A stretch of DNA of 64,000 nt from contig NZ_ATVS01000013.1 in the NCBI RefSeq assembly GCF_000420845.1, positions 1-64,000 on the forward strand. The letters run 5' to 3'. Positions 45,055-53,263 of the stretch are shown here, in pieces (the stretch's first letter is position 1; each line of letters starts with the position of its first letter). A model generated the notes under the pieces. That model was not told the DNA's origin and did no database searches. It worked only from the letters and a program-made list of their open reading frames with translations. The position numbers and the translations under genes are program-made. The DNA comes from Butyrivibrio sp. AE3009 (lineage in GTDB: Bacteria; Bacillota; Clostridia; Lachnospirales; Lachnospiraceae).

Positions 45055-45402
45055 ATGCACGAAATGAGTTACCTGGTAAGAGTGATATCTCTTGCTGCTG
45101 AAATCGCCGAAGAAAACGGTGCAAAGAAAGTCAAAAAAATAGTGGTTGATGTAGGAAAAACCAGTGGTGTAATGCCTTATTACATGTATAAATATTACCC
45201 TGAAGCATCCAAAGGAACCATTCTTGAAGGCGCAGAGCTTGTTTGCGAAGAGATACCGGTAAAGGCTTTCTGTGAGGAATGCAGCAATGAGTATTATCCT
45301 GTGAAAGAAAACAGGTATTTATGCCCTCATTGCGGTGGCAGAAAGGCCAGGATAATCGAAGGAAGAGATGTAGCTCTCAGAAACGTAGAAATTGAGGATT
45401 GA
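45055..45402 (+). CDS. hypA: HypA-type nickel metallochaperone
   Basis: This 115-residue protein starts MHEMSYL, giving the nickel ligand His2 and Glu3. The zinc site has Cys73, Cys76, Cys90 and Cys93. HypA delivers nickel to hydrogenase and other enzymes. No hydrogenase or other hyp gene is present; instead larC follows 20 bp downstream in the same direction. The pair is therefore more likely to serve nickel handling for the lactate-racemase cofactor or another nickel enzyme. Sequence around residues 36-60 (GVMPYYMYKYYPEASKGTI) departs from typical HypA and may define a variant. Confidence 0.85.
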   Translation: MHEMSYLVRVISLAAEIAEENGAKKVKKIVVDVGKTSGVMPYYMYKYYPEASKGTILEGAELVCEEIPVKAFCEECSNEYYPVKENRYLCPHCGGRKARIIEGRDVALRNVEIED

Positions 45403-45422
45403 TACAAAAAAACGGAGGACTT

Positions 45423-46685
45423 ATGAAGACTCTATATCTTGAATGCAAGATGGGTATTGCCGGAGATATGCTTACGGCTGCACTTATGGGCCTTTTTGAT
45501 GAAACGGATGATATTTTAATCGAATTGAATTCCCTTGGAATCCCTAAGGTACAATATTGCCTGGAAGAATCAAAAAAGTGCGGTATTATCGGAAAACATA
45601 TGTCAGTGCTGGTTGATGGTGCCGAAGAAGAACCCGGTATTAATCCGCATGAGGAGCATCATGAAAACGCCCATGGGCATGATCATGGGCACAGCGGAGG
45701 AAATGCACATGATCATGAGCATATTCATGAGAGTGCTCATGAACACAGGTCTCTGTACGATATAGAGGAAATAATAGAGAGTCTTCAGACCTGCAAGGAA
45801 ATCAAGAGCGATATCAGGGAAGTGTATGAACTTCTGGCAGAAGCAGAGAGTGAAGTTCACGGTGTTCCTGTGTCTGAGATACATTTCCACGAAGTGGGGA
45901 ATCTTGATGCTATAGCAGATATAGCAGCTGTTTGTTATTTAATGCATAAATTGGATCCCGATAAGGTTATAGTATCCCCTATTAACGTCGGAGGCGGCAA
46001 GGTTAAGACCGCCCATGGAATTCTTCCTGTTCCTGCGCCTGCAACAGCGCTACTTTTAAGGGGGATTCCATCATATCAGAGCGATATAGAATCAGAGCTC
46101 TGTACACCTACAGGGGCAGCACTTGTGAAGTATTTTGCCTTTGATTTTGCCAATCAGCCTGTAATGTCGATTGAAAAAATCGGTTATGGCATGGGCAAAA
46201 AGGATTTTTCTCAAGCTAATTGTCTCAGGGTTGTTATGGGTGACACAATGGAAGATACTGAGCAAATAGTTGAGTTATCCTGTAACGTTGATGACATGAC
46301 TCCGGAAGAGATAGGATTTGCGATTGAAATGCTGTTTGAGGGCGGAGCGGTAGAAGTTTATACAACATCCATAGGAATGAAGAAGGGGCGCCCAGGAACA
46401 GTTATAACCTGCATGTGCAGATTGGATGAGCGCGAGAAGATGCTGGGACTTATATTCAAGCATACAACAACAATCGGAGTACGAGAGAATATATGTAACA
46501 GATACGTCTTATCCAGAGAAATTAAGAAGATAGAAACAGCCTACGGTGAGGTAAGGGTTAAGAGATCATATGGCCATGATGTAAGCCGTGAAAAGCTTGA
46601 ATATGACGATATTTCAGGTATTGCAAGGCGTACGGGCAAATCAATCTTTGAACTGAAAAAAGAGATGAAAGAAGACCTTAAGTAG
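45423..46685 (+). CDS. larC: LarC nickel-insertion protein for the nickel-pincer cofactor
   Basis: This 420-residue protein opens with LYLECKMGIAGDMLTAAL, the LarC signature. It then has a histidine-rich stretch (about 78-108, with HGHDHGH and HDHEHIHE) for nickel storage, EIHFHEVGNLDAIADI, and ELCTPTGAALVKYF. LarC inserts nickel into the pyridinium bis-thiocarboxylate cofactor of lactate racemase. In lactobacilli the gene is split and needs a frameshift; here it is a single frame. GGAGG precedes ATG 45423. No larA, larB or larE is in the window. Confidence 0.92.
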   Translation: MKTLYLECKMGIAGDMLTAALMGLFDETDDILIELNSLGIPKVQYCLEESKKCGIIGKHMSVLVDGAEEEPGINPHEEHHENAHGHDHGHSGGNAHDHEHIHESAHEHRSLYDIEEIIESLQTCKEIKSDIREVYELLAEAESEVHGVPVSEIHFHEVGNLDAIADIAAVCYLMHKLDPDKVIVSPINVGGGKVKTAHGILPVPAPATALLLRGIPSYQSDIESELCTPTGAALVKYFAFDFANQPVMSIEKIGYGMGKKDFSQANCLRVVMGDTMEDTEQIVELSCNVDDMTPEEIGFAIEMLFEGGAVEVYTTSIGMKKGRPGTVITCMCRLDEREKMLGLIFKHTTTIGVRENICNRYVLSREIKKIETAYGEVRVKRSYGHDVSREKLEYDDISGIARRTGKSIFELKKEMKEDLK

Positions 46686-46707
46686 GCCAAAATGAACATA
46701 ATAAATA

Positions 46708-46746
46708 ACAGGCGCTGTATTATACGATGCAGCGCCTGTATTTTTT
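46708..46746 (+). terminator. Terminator after larC
   Basis: ACAGGCGCTG and CAGCGCCTGT form a 10-bp GC-rich stem with a 12-base loop, followed by ATTTTTT. It ends the hypA-larC unit and lies between convergent genes. Confidence 0.85.
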
Positions 46747-46785
46747 ATATCGAGTAGATATATTTTTTATATAATACATTAAAAC

Positions 46786-48021
46786 CTATTTATTGGCCAA
46801 CAGGCTTATTTCTTCCTGGGACTTTTTAATGGTTTCATTCACTGTCTGTTCACCGTTTATGCAGCTTACAAGCTCTTTTCCGAATACTTCTTCAATCTGT
46901 GACCATTTAGTGGTTCTTGGACGTACTCTTGAGTTGTTGGTTCCACTGTAAATAGCCTCGAAATAAGGATATTTGGCTAATACTTCCGGATCCCGAAATA
47001 CACTTTTTCTTGTGGGAATCCCACCGGATTCAAGTGATTTTCGCTGAACTTCCTCGCTTGTGAGATAGATTGCAAGTTCCAAGGCAAGTTCCTTATTTTT
47101 GGAATTTGCAGTAACTCCAAGGAGCCAGTTACCAATCTCGCCGGTAGCAAGAGCCTCGGAGGAGGCAATTCTTTTTCCGGGAATCTGAGCAATTTCTGCT
47201 GCGGTTCCGTTACCTGAAATAAACCAGGAAGGCCATCCCAGAGCCAATGCACCTTCACCGGAAGTGATTGAATTAACCAGATCATCTTTGTCCTGATTTG
47301 CGCCGGTGGCAAGCAGCTTACAATAGAATTCCAAGGCATCGCGACTTTCCTGTGAATCGAGAATTACATTATTGTTGGAGTCGAAGATATCTCCTCCAAA
47401 TGCCCATAGAATCGGGAGAAAATCGGATACTATAGGGTTTCCTGACTGCCCTCTGATCACGTAACCTTTTTTGCCTGTATCATTTGCTTCTTGGCATATT
47501 TTGAGTATGCTGTTCCAATTTGTCAGATCTGCATTGGTGTCTACAAGGTTTTTATTGTAGAATAACAACTGTACATTACCTGAAAAAGGTAATGAGTAAG
47601 TGGCGCCGAGAGGATATGGATCTTTGCCGAGAAGCCTTGATTTTTCAACGAAATCTTCATCATCCGCATATCCGAGGGATGTTAGATTGCATAGCATGCC
47701 TTTTTCTATGTATTCCGGCATAAGGGGGTCATCGATCATAATTATGTCATAGGCAGCTACTTCGTTTGATGAATCCGAAATTGCCTGGGTTCTGATATCA
47801 TCGGCCGACATTGAGAATACTTTTACTGTGCATCCGTGCTCTTTTTCGAATTCACCCTTCACAGAATTTAGGACATCAGTAAAAGAACCGTCTCTGGCGG
47901 CTATCGTTATGGAAATATCAGCGTTTGCAGGAGTATTATTCTGTTCACTGCCGCAGCCGAATACTGATGCGGTCATAGCAACTGCAAACAGCACCGATGT
48001 AGCTTTCTTGGACAATTTCAT
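46786..48021 (-). CDS. Sugar-type extracellular solute-binding lipoprotein (family 1)
   Basis: This 411-residue protein has a lipoprotein signal (VFGCG, Cys23) and the two-lobe binding fold of ABC sugar importers. Conserved pieces are YDIIMIDDPLMPEYIEKGML, LLFYNKNLVD, WPSWFISGNG and the C-terminal GGIPTRKSVF. GGAGG lies seven bases before the ATG. No permease or ATPase genes are adjacent, so it is an orphan that must use a transporter encoded elsewhere or act as a sensor. It is related in type to the broken gene at 21856. Confidence 0.88.
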   Translation of the reverse strand: MKLSKKATSVLFAVAMTASVFGCGSEQNNTPANADISITIAARDGSFTDVLNSVKGEFEKEHGCTVKVFSMSADDIRTQAISDSSNEVAAYDIIMIDDPLMPEYIEKGMLCNLTSLGYADDEDFVEKSRLLGKDPYPLGATYSLPFSGNVQLLFYNKNLVDTNADLTNWNSILKICQEANDTGKKGYVIRGQSGNPIVSDFLPILWAFGGDIFDSNNNVILDSQESRDALEFYCKLLATGANQDKDDLVNSITSGEGALALGWPSWFISGNGTAAEIAQIPGKRIASSEALATGEIGNWLLGVTANSKNKELALELAIYLTSEEVQRKSLESGGIPTRKSVFRDPEVLAKYPYFEAIYSGTNNSRVRPRTTKWSQIEEVFGKELVSCINGEQTVNETIKKSQEEISLLANK

Positions 48022-48144
48022 GTGAATACCTCCATGTGGTTATTCAAGTTCATATTACCATATAGCGATATGTTATGTATGAAAATAAAATAATTTTAAG
48101 ATTAAAATATAATCAAAAAACAATAGATGAAGCAGAGGAGAACA

Positions 48145-49092
48145 ATGATTAAGCTAGATTTGATTACAGGATTTCTTGGCTCAGGGAAGACTACTTTTAT
48201 TAAAAAATATGCCGGATATCTTCTGAACCGGGGAGAGAGAATATGTATTATCGAGAATGATTTCGGAGCAATCAACGTGGATATGGTGATGTTAAAGGAC
48301 CTGGAGGGAGAACGCTGCAACCTTGAGATGATAGTTGGAGGTGACGGCCAGGAAGCGCACAGAAGGCGGCTTAAGACCAAACTTATCGCCATGGCTATGC
48401 AGGGTTATGACAGAATAATCATTGAGCCTTCGGGCATTTTTGACCCTGATGAATTTTTTGACCTTGTCTATGAGGAACCCTTGGATAGATGGTACGAAAT
48501 AGGAAATGTTATCTGTATCGTAGATCCGACCCTTGATAAAAATATTTCCGACAGTTCAAAATATATTCTTGCAACCGAAGCAGCAGTATCTGGTGTTATT
48601 TTATTCAGCAAAATTAATTTTTGCAGTGAAGAAGACATCAAATCATCTGAAAAATTCCTCAAAAAAACGATGGAAGATTTCGGATGTCTCAGAGAAAATC
48701 AGAAATTTAGTCTGATTGCACTCGATTGGGACAGCCTTGCAGAATCAGACTATAAGCATATAGTTAAAAGTGGATATAATAAAGTTAGTTACACTAAACT
48801 GCCAATTTTGGACAGTGATAAATTCGATACCGTATTTTATTTTGATTTTGAAATGAGCGAAAAAAATCTTCGGGAAAACATACAAAAAATCTTTTTGGAT
48901 TCTGAATGCGGATATGTTCACCGGATTAAGGGAATAGTCCAAAATGAAGATCGATCTTTTTATGAAATCAATGCAAACCGAAAAAATATCACCTCCAAAA
49001 CAGTTACTGCTGAGAGGTCTATACTAATTGTTATAGGAGAGCACCTTAAAAAGGAGAAATTATCGGCATATTTAGGTGATGCGACCCTGTGA
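48145..49092 (+). CDS. COG0523 (CobW/YjiA-like) G3E GTPase lacking the CxCC motif
   Basis: This 315-residue protein has the Walker A GFLGSGKTTFIKKY at residues 9-22, IENDFGAINVD, then IEPSGIFDP, and a C-terminal CobW-type domain. These GTPases insert or deliver metals. The metal-binding CxCC normally found after the switch is replaced by GGDGQEAH, so metal handling must differ. The start at 48145 has GAGGAGA ahead. It is divergent from the orphan binding protein and lies 1.5 kb from hypA-larC, which hints at a shared nickel or other metal theme. Confidence 0.82.
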   Translation: MIKLDLITGFLGSGKTTFIKKYAGYLLNRGERICIIENDFGAINVDMVMLKDLEGERCNLEMIVGGDGQEAHRRRLKTKLIAMAMQGYDRIIIEPSGIFDPDEFFDLVYEEPLDRWYEIGNVICIVDPTLDKNISDSSKYILATEAAVSGVILFSKINFCSEEDIKSSEKFLKKTMEDFGCLRENQKFSLIALDWDSLAESDYKHIVKSGYNKVSYTKLPILDSDKFDTVFYFDFEMSEKNLRENIQKIFLDSECGYVHRIKGIVQNEDRSFYEINANRKNITSKTVTAERSILIVIGEHLKKEKLSAYLGDATL

Positions 49093-49220
49093 AAACACAA
49101 GATGTCTGAATATTTTCAAAATTTTGTCTGGAAAGCCTTATAAATCGTGCATTTCTGCGAAATTGTAGTATAATAATTTCTAGGCGGCTGTTAACTTTCG
49201 TTTTTTATGGGAGAGATGCT

Positions 49221-50639
49221 ATGAATGAGGGGATTGGAGACGGAAAGATAGGATACTCATCAGAGGCCAATTTTGCACCAAATGATATTCTGTACATGCT
49301 TAGGGATCTGCCTGATGCATGTTGTATTTTCAAGGTTTTAACGGATCCTTTCGGAACTGTTAAGGATATGCTGTTTTTATTTGCCAATGAAAAATATGCT
49401 GCAATGTGCGGCAAACCTATAGCGGAACTGATTGGCAATACATTCTATAAGACTGTCAACAATTTGGATGAGGACTGGATCAAATTCAGTTACCAGGCAG
49501 CCATATTGAGGCAGTCATCTATTAATCGAACATACAATACCATGATGGACAAATGGTATGAATTCTGGGCTGTACCCGTTTATCAGAAGGGCTTTTGCGC
49601 ATTCATTATCCATGACGTTACAGCTGCAAAAAGGGATGAGGATAACAAAGTCTTTGCTACTAATACCAGTAATGTCATTATTGACTGCGCCAAGGAGCTT
49701 ACAAGCTCGGATTTTAACAGAGGCGTTAAGCGCATGCTGCGCAAATTGGGACAGACAATAGAGGCAGACAGGGTTTATATTGCTGAACTGAAGGACAGAG
49801 CAATAAGCGATATCCATGAGTGGGTAAGCAATACAAGTACCAGGGATCTTCCTACCCTGAAATATTTTGAGAAATATGATATTCCAATGATGTGGGATAA
49901 GCAGCTTCAGGGCAAAAATGTTGTTATGGTAAATGACACCGGTTATTTAATTGATGTGAATGAGCCGGTATATCATGACATTCTCGCCGGCAGAGTCTCC
50001 AGATATATGATAGCGGTGCTTAAGGACAAAAATGATGTGATCGGGTACCTTGTGGCTGACAACTATTCCATTAACAATCTGCAGATCAATGTTGCTGAGG
50101 TATTCGAATCTGTGGCACTTTTCCTTTCTGCGGAGATGCGTAATCATACTTTGACAAGGGAGCTTATGTATCTTGGTAGTCACGATGCCCTTACAGGTCT
50201 TGGCAACCGGTATGCACTGAATCAGGCTCTGATGCTTCTATCCGGTATGACAACAAGCATTGGTGTGTGCTATTCGGATATAAACGGTCTGAAGGCGATT
50301 AACGATGAATTCGGCCATCTTCATGGTGATGAGGTAATTAAGAATACCGCAGCAATATTTGCCGGTATTTTCAAGAAAAAATACTGTTACAGAATAGGCG
50401 GAGATGAATTTGTCGCCATTGTTCCCGAGATCGATGAGGTAAAATTTAACGCTCTTGTACAAAAGCTTGAGAGCAAAACCAAGAAACTTACCGTTGCCAT
50501 AGGTCATGTCTGGACAAATGATTCAAGCGAGATAAACAAAGCTGTTCAGGCAGCTGATGAAAACATGTATAGCAGCAAGGTTGAATATTATGAGAGTCAT
50601 GAGCGAAGACAGCAGAAAAAAGGATTAAAAACCAAGTGA
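49221..50639 (+). CDS. Diguanylate cyclase with PAS and GAF-like sensor domains
   Basis: This 472-residue protein has a PAS-like domain (about 25-135) and a GAF-like domain (about 155-310). The GGDEF domain (about 315-465) has DALTGLGNR at its start, YSDINGLKAIND, and an intact GGDEF at 393-397. No RxxD inhibitory site is visible upstream of GGDEF. It should make c-di-GMP from two GTP in the cytoplasm in response to an unknown signal. GGGAGAG precedes the start. Confidence 0.93.
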   Translation: MNEGIGDGKIGYSSEANFAPNDILYMLRDLPDACCIFKVLTDPFGTVKDMLFLFANEKYAAMCGKPIAELIGNTFYKTVNNLDEDWIKFSYQAAILRQSSINRTYNTMMDKWYEFWAVPVYQKGFCAFIIHDVTAAKRDEDNKVFATNTSNVIIDCAKELTSSDFNRGVKRMLRKLGQTIEADRVYIAELKDRAISDIHEWVSNTSTRDLPTLKYFEKYDIPMMWDKQLQGKNVVMVNDTGYLIDVNEPVYHDILAGRVSRYMIAVLKDKNDVIGYLVADNYSINNLQINVAEVFESVALFLSAEMRNHTLTRELMYLGSHDALTGLGNRYALNQALMLLSGMTTSIGVCYSDINGLKAINDEFGHLHGDEVIKNTAAIFAGIFKKKYCYRIGGDEFVAIVPEIDEVKFNALVQKLESKTKKLTVAIGHVWTNDSSEINKAVQAADENMYSSKVEYYESHERRQQKKGLKTK

Positions 50640-50673
50640 TATCATAATCGCAAAGTATTTGTAAGATAAAAAT

Positions 50674-50704
50674 AAAGGCTATCGCATCAAGCGATAGCCT
50701 TTCT
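50674..50704. terminator. Terminator between convergent cyclase and pta genes
   Basis: AAAGGCTATCGC and GCGATAGCCTTT form a perfect 12-bp stem with a 5-base loop. It can serve both converging genes. Confidence 0.85.
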
Positions 50705-50734
50705 AATATTCAAAATTCAAACTGATATCTGTAA

Positions 50735-51718
50735 TTATGCAAGAGAAGCAGTGATAATAGACATTGAATATACTTCAAGTGCGTTACATCCACGGGAAAG
50801 GTCATTGATAGGAGCGTTAAGTCCAAGAAGGATAGGACCGTATGCTTCGAAGTTACCCATTCTCTGAGCAATCTTGTAGCCAAGGTTTCCTGCGTTGATG
50901 TCAGGGAAAATGAAGGTGTTGGCATGACCTGCAACAGGTGAACCGGGAGCCTTCTGCTTAGCAACTCTGGGAGCTACTGCAGCGTCAAACTGAAGCTCTC
51001 CGTCGATCGGAACGTCAGGATACTTTTCCTGAGCCTTCTTGGTTGCGTTCTGCATCTTTGTTACTGAATCATCCTTAGCTGATCCCTTTGTTGAGAATGA
51101 AAGGAAAGCAACCTTAGGGTCTACGCCGAATCTCTTAGCGCAGTTAACGGTCTCGCCGCAGATCTCAACAAGCTCGTCCTCATTGGGATTGATGTTGATA
51201 CCGCAGTCAGCCATAGCGATAACCTCGTTTTCCCCTGTTGCTGAAGGACGAACAAGGATAAAGCATGAAGATACGATGCTGTTCTCAGGCTTAGTCTTGA
51301 TGATCTGAAGAGCAGGACGAACTGTATCAGCTGTAGAATAGGTTGCACCACCAAGGAGGCAGTCACCGTAGCCCATCTTAACCAGCATTGTTCCGAAATA
51401 GTTGGTCTGCTTAAGAATAGGAATAGCCTTCTCAGGAGTCATTCCCTTGCTCTTTCTGAGCTCGCAGAACTGCTCAACCATTTCATCGAACTTATCATAG
51501 TTCTCAGGATCGATAATCTGTGCGCCTCTGATATTGTAGCCAGCGCTCTCGGCTGCCTTGTTGATCTCATCTTCGTTTCCGAGAAGAATTGGCTTTAAGA
51601 AATTTCCTGCAAGAAGACGTGAAGCAGCTTCAAGAATTCTTGGGTCTGAGCCTTCGGGAAATACTATAGTCTTAGGATCGTTTTTAAGCCTCTGAATCAT
51701 GTCACCAAATCCGTACAT
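50735..51718 (-). CDS. pta: Phosphate acetyltransferase
   Basis: This 327-residue short-form Pta has no N-terminal regulatory domain. Conserved stretches are TIVFPEGSDPRILEAA, YGDCLLGGATYSTADTVRPAL, MADCGININPN, LSFSTKGSAKDD, GELQFDAAVAP and TFIFPDINAGN. It interconverts acetyl-CoA and acetyl phosphate in acetate formation. An ackA gene usually lies beside pta but is absent here. AGGAGG precedes the ATG. Confidence 0.95.
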   Translation of the reverse strand: MYGFGDMIQRLKNDPKTIVFPEGSDPRILEAASRLLAGNFLKPILLGNEDEINKAAESAGYNIRGAQIIDPENYDKFDEMVEQFCELRKSKGMTPEKAIPILKQTNYFGTMLVKMGYGDCLLGGATYSTADTVRPALQIIKTKPENSIVSSCFILVRPSATGENEVIAMADCGININPNEDELVEICGETVNCAKRFGVDPKVAFLSFSTKGSAKDDSVTKMQNATKKAQEKYPDVPIDGELQFDAAVAPRVAKQKAPGSPVAGHANTFIFPDINAGNLGYKIAQRMGNFEAYGPILLGLNAPINDLSRGCNALEVYSMSIITASLA

Positions 51719-51903
51719 TTATTTATCCTCCTTAATAATTACAGGTTTTAGTAGCAATTTTGTACAATGTAAGCGCATACATTTCATGCGCAATAGGGAT
51801 TATAGACCAATAAAAAGCATAAAAAATTGATTTGACTCAAGTTTAATGTAAAAATCACTTAAATTTTATCAGAAAGATTGATACTATTTTAACTAATTTG
51901 TTT

Positions 51904-51933
51904 TTGACATTTACAATATTCTTATATTAGAAT
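51904..51933 (+). promoter_or_regulatory. Strong sigma-A promoter for the 78-residue protein gene
   Basis: A perfect TTGACA (51904-51909) and TAGAAT (51928-51933) are 18 bp apart, about 40 bases before the start codon at 51974. Confidence 0.7.
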
Positions 51934-51973
51934 GTATCACAAATTTATACATTAAAAGTGAGGTTACAGAATT

Positions 51974-52210
51974 ATGAATATGAATCCAATGCTGCTTATG
52001 CAGTTTCAGCAGAGATTAAGCCTGTTTCAGCAGGATCATCCCAAGGTAATGCCTTTTTTCCAGGCCGTAGGTAATAACGCCGTTCAGGAAGGAACCGTTT
52101 TTGCCATTAAGGTCACAACTCCCGACGGCAAGACCCTGGAATCCAATATCAAGCTTACTGCTAACGACATCGAGACAATCAATATGATGAAGAATGCCAA
52201 AAGTCAGTGA
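51974..52210 (+). CDS. Small conserved-looking hypothetical protein
   Basis: This 78-residue protein has a Met/Gln-rich N-terminal helix (PMLLMQFQQRLSLFQQDHP), then a beta-rich half (GTVFAIKVTTPDGKTLESNI). It has no signal peptide or membrane segment. A near-consensus promoter, a nearby GAGG and a good terminator show that it is a real, probably well-expressed gene. I do not recognise it; its Lachnospiraceae relatives, if any, would need a search. Confidence 0.75.
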   Translation: MNMNPMLLMQFQQRLSLFQQDHPKVMPFFQAVGNNAVQEGTVFAIKVTTPDGKTLESNIKLTANDIETINMMKNAKSQ

Positions 52211-52216
52211 TTTAGA

Positions 52217-52256
52217 GGGAAGGATAACGAGTGATATCGCTTATGCCTTCCCTTTT
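52217..52256 (+). terminator. Terminator after the 78-residue protein gene
   Basis: AGGGAAGG-ATAA pairs with TTAT-CCTTCCCT in an extended hairpin, followed by TTTTG. Confidence 0.7.
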
Positions 52257-52297
52257 GTTTTTGCTTATACTGTTATTCTGTTCTATAGATCTCTTGT

Positions 52298-52903
52298 TCA
52301 AAATGTTTTCTCGTAATAATTTCCTTTATTTACGAAACCGGTCTTTGCGAGATATTCCTTATGATTTTTGTCGGATCCCCTGTAGATTACTGACTTTATG
52401 CCCTTGGAAGGGAGCTTGGAAAAAAGGAATTTGCCGATGGAGAAATCTCTGTACTCAGGAGTTGAATAATCAAGTAAGAGATCCAGCACACCATCCTTCA
52501 GGTTTCCTATAATAATGCCGGCGGGAGTACCTTTGTGGCACACTACATAACCGGTGTTGGCATTCGAAAAATCCATCGATATACCGGGAAAACATTTCTC
52601 AATATCGTCTTTGTTGTTCTCAATGGAATATTTAAACAGCTTGTCATCTGCATCTACTTCAATAAAATCATATGTCCTCTCGGTGTTATACATTTTAACC
52701 AGATGATAGATATTAATAAGTATCAGGCAAAGGTTCATTATTGCAGTGGGGTAGGACTTGATTATGAAGGCATAAACTGTAAAAATGATACTTCCTACTG
52801 TGTTTACAACTCGCAGCTTCACTACAGATACCATCAGAAATGATATCAAAACCAGTGAAGATCCTATGTAACCTACTGCTTCAATTATTGTCTTACTATC
52901 CAT
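52298..52903 (-). CDS. YgjV-like membrane domain fused to a GNAT-like domain
   Basis: In this 201-residue protein residues 8-75 hold three membrane segments resembling YgjV-type inner membrane proteins (GYIGSSLVLISFLM, NTVGSIIFTVYAFII, YPTAIMNLCLILIN). Residues 80-201 look like a reduced N-acetyltransferase fold: ANTGYVVCHKGTPAGIIIG, then LLLDYSTPEYRDFSIGKFLF and GFVNKGNYYEKTF. The acetyl-CoA loop is not classical, so activity is unsure. The YgjV role is unknown. Confidence 0.7.
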   Translation of the reverse strand: MDSKTIIEAVGYIGSSLVLISFLMVSVVKLRVVNTVGSIIFTVYAFIIKSYPTAIMNLCLILINIYHLVKMYNTERTYDFIEVDADDKLFKYSIENNKDDIEKCFPGISMDFSNANTGYVVCHKGTPAGIIIGNLKDGVLDLLLDYSTPEYRDFSIGKFLFSKLPSKGIKSVIYRGSDKNHKEYLAKTGFVNKGNYYEKTF

Positions 52904-53081
52904 AAATATTTCCTTTCATTCTATTATTTTAGCTTCCTTTTTTACTCGCCTTTATCAATATAATGTTAACAAATTATCACGTATGGTTCAATTATCCAAA
53001 ATTGGAAAAATACATTCCTTTAACCCGCCTAACCGGAAATGTATTTCATTAACTGACACTGATATAGTGGATTTATAAGAT

Positions 53082-53173
53082 AAAAGGGAGTAGCAGAACA
53101 CCGATTATACAAGGTGATCTTGAAAACGTCAACCGGGGAAATCCCCCGTATCAAGTGAGACTGCAAGACTTTT
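53082..53173 (+). ncRNA. Probable yybP-ykoY (manganese) riboswitch
   Basis: The element starts AAAAGGGAGUAGC and ends CUGCAAGACUUUU, the two paired ends of the yybP-ykoY core (GGGAGUAG and GCAAGAC loops, closed by AAAAG/CUUUU). An internal CACC-GGTG stem, ACGUCAAC and a GGGG-AAAU-CCCC hairpin lie between. The family senses Mn2+. A further hairpin (GGTCTT with AAGACC near 53200-53222) and CGGG/CCCG near the ribosome binding site could form the expression platform. The controlled gene is the flotillin. The call is by eye without covariance scoring. Confidence 0.68.
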
Positions 53174-53263
53174 ATTGCAACTATTATATCTGCGATAACG
53201 GTCTTAGCAATAAGCAAGACCACGCAAGGGTTCACGGGTACATCCCGAGAAAGAGAGGAAAGT

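Noticed and set aside
45423-46685. Programmed frameshift in larC as in lactobacilli
   Set aside because: The reading frame is continuous from start to stop and contains both halves of the protein.
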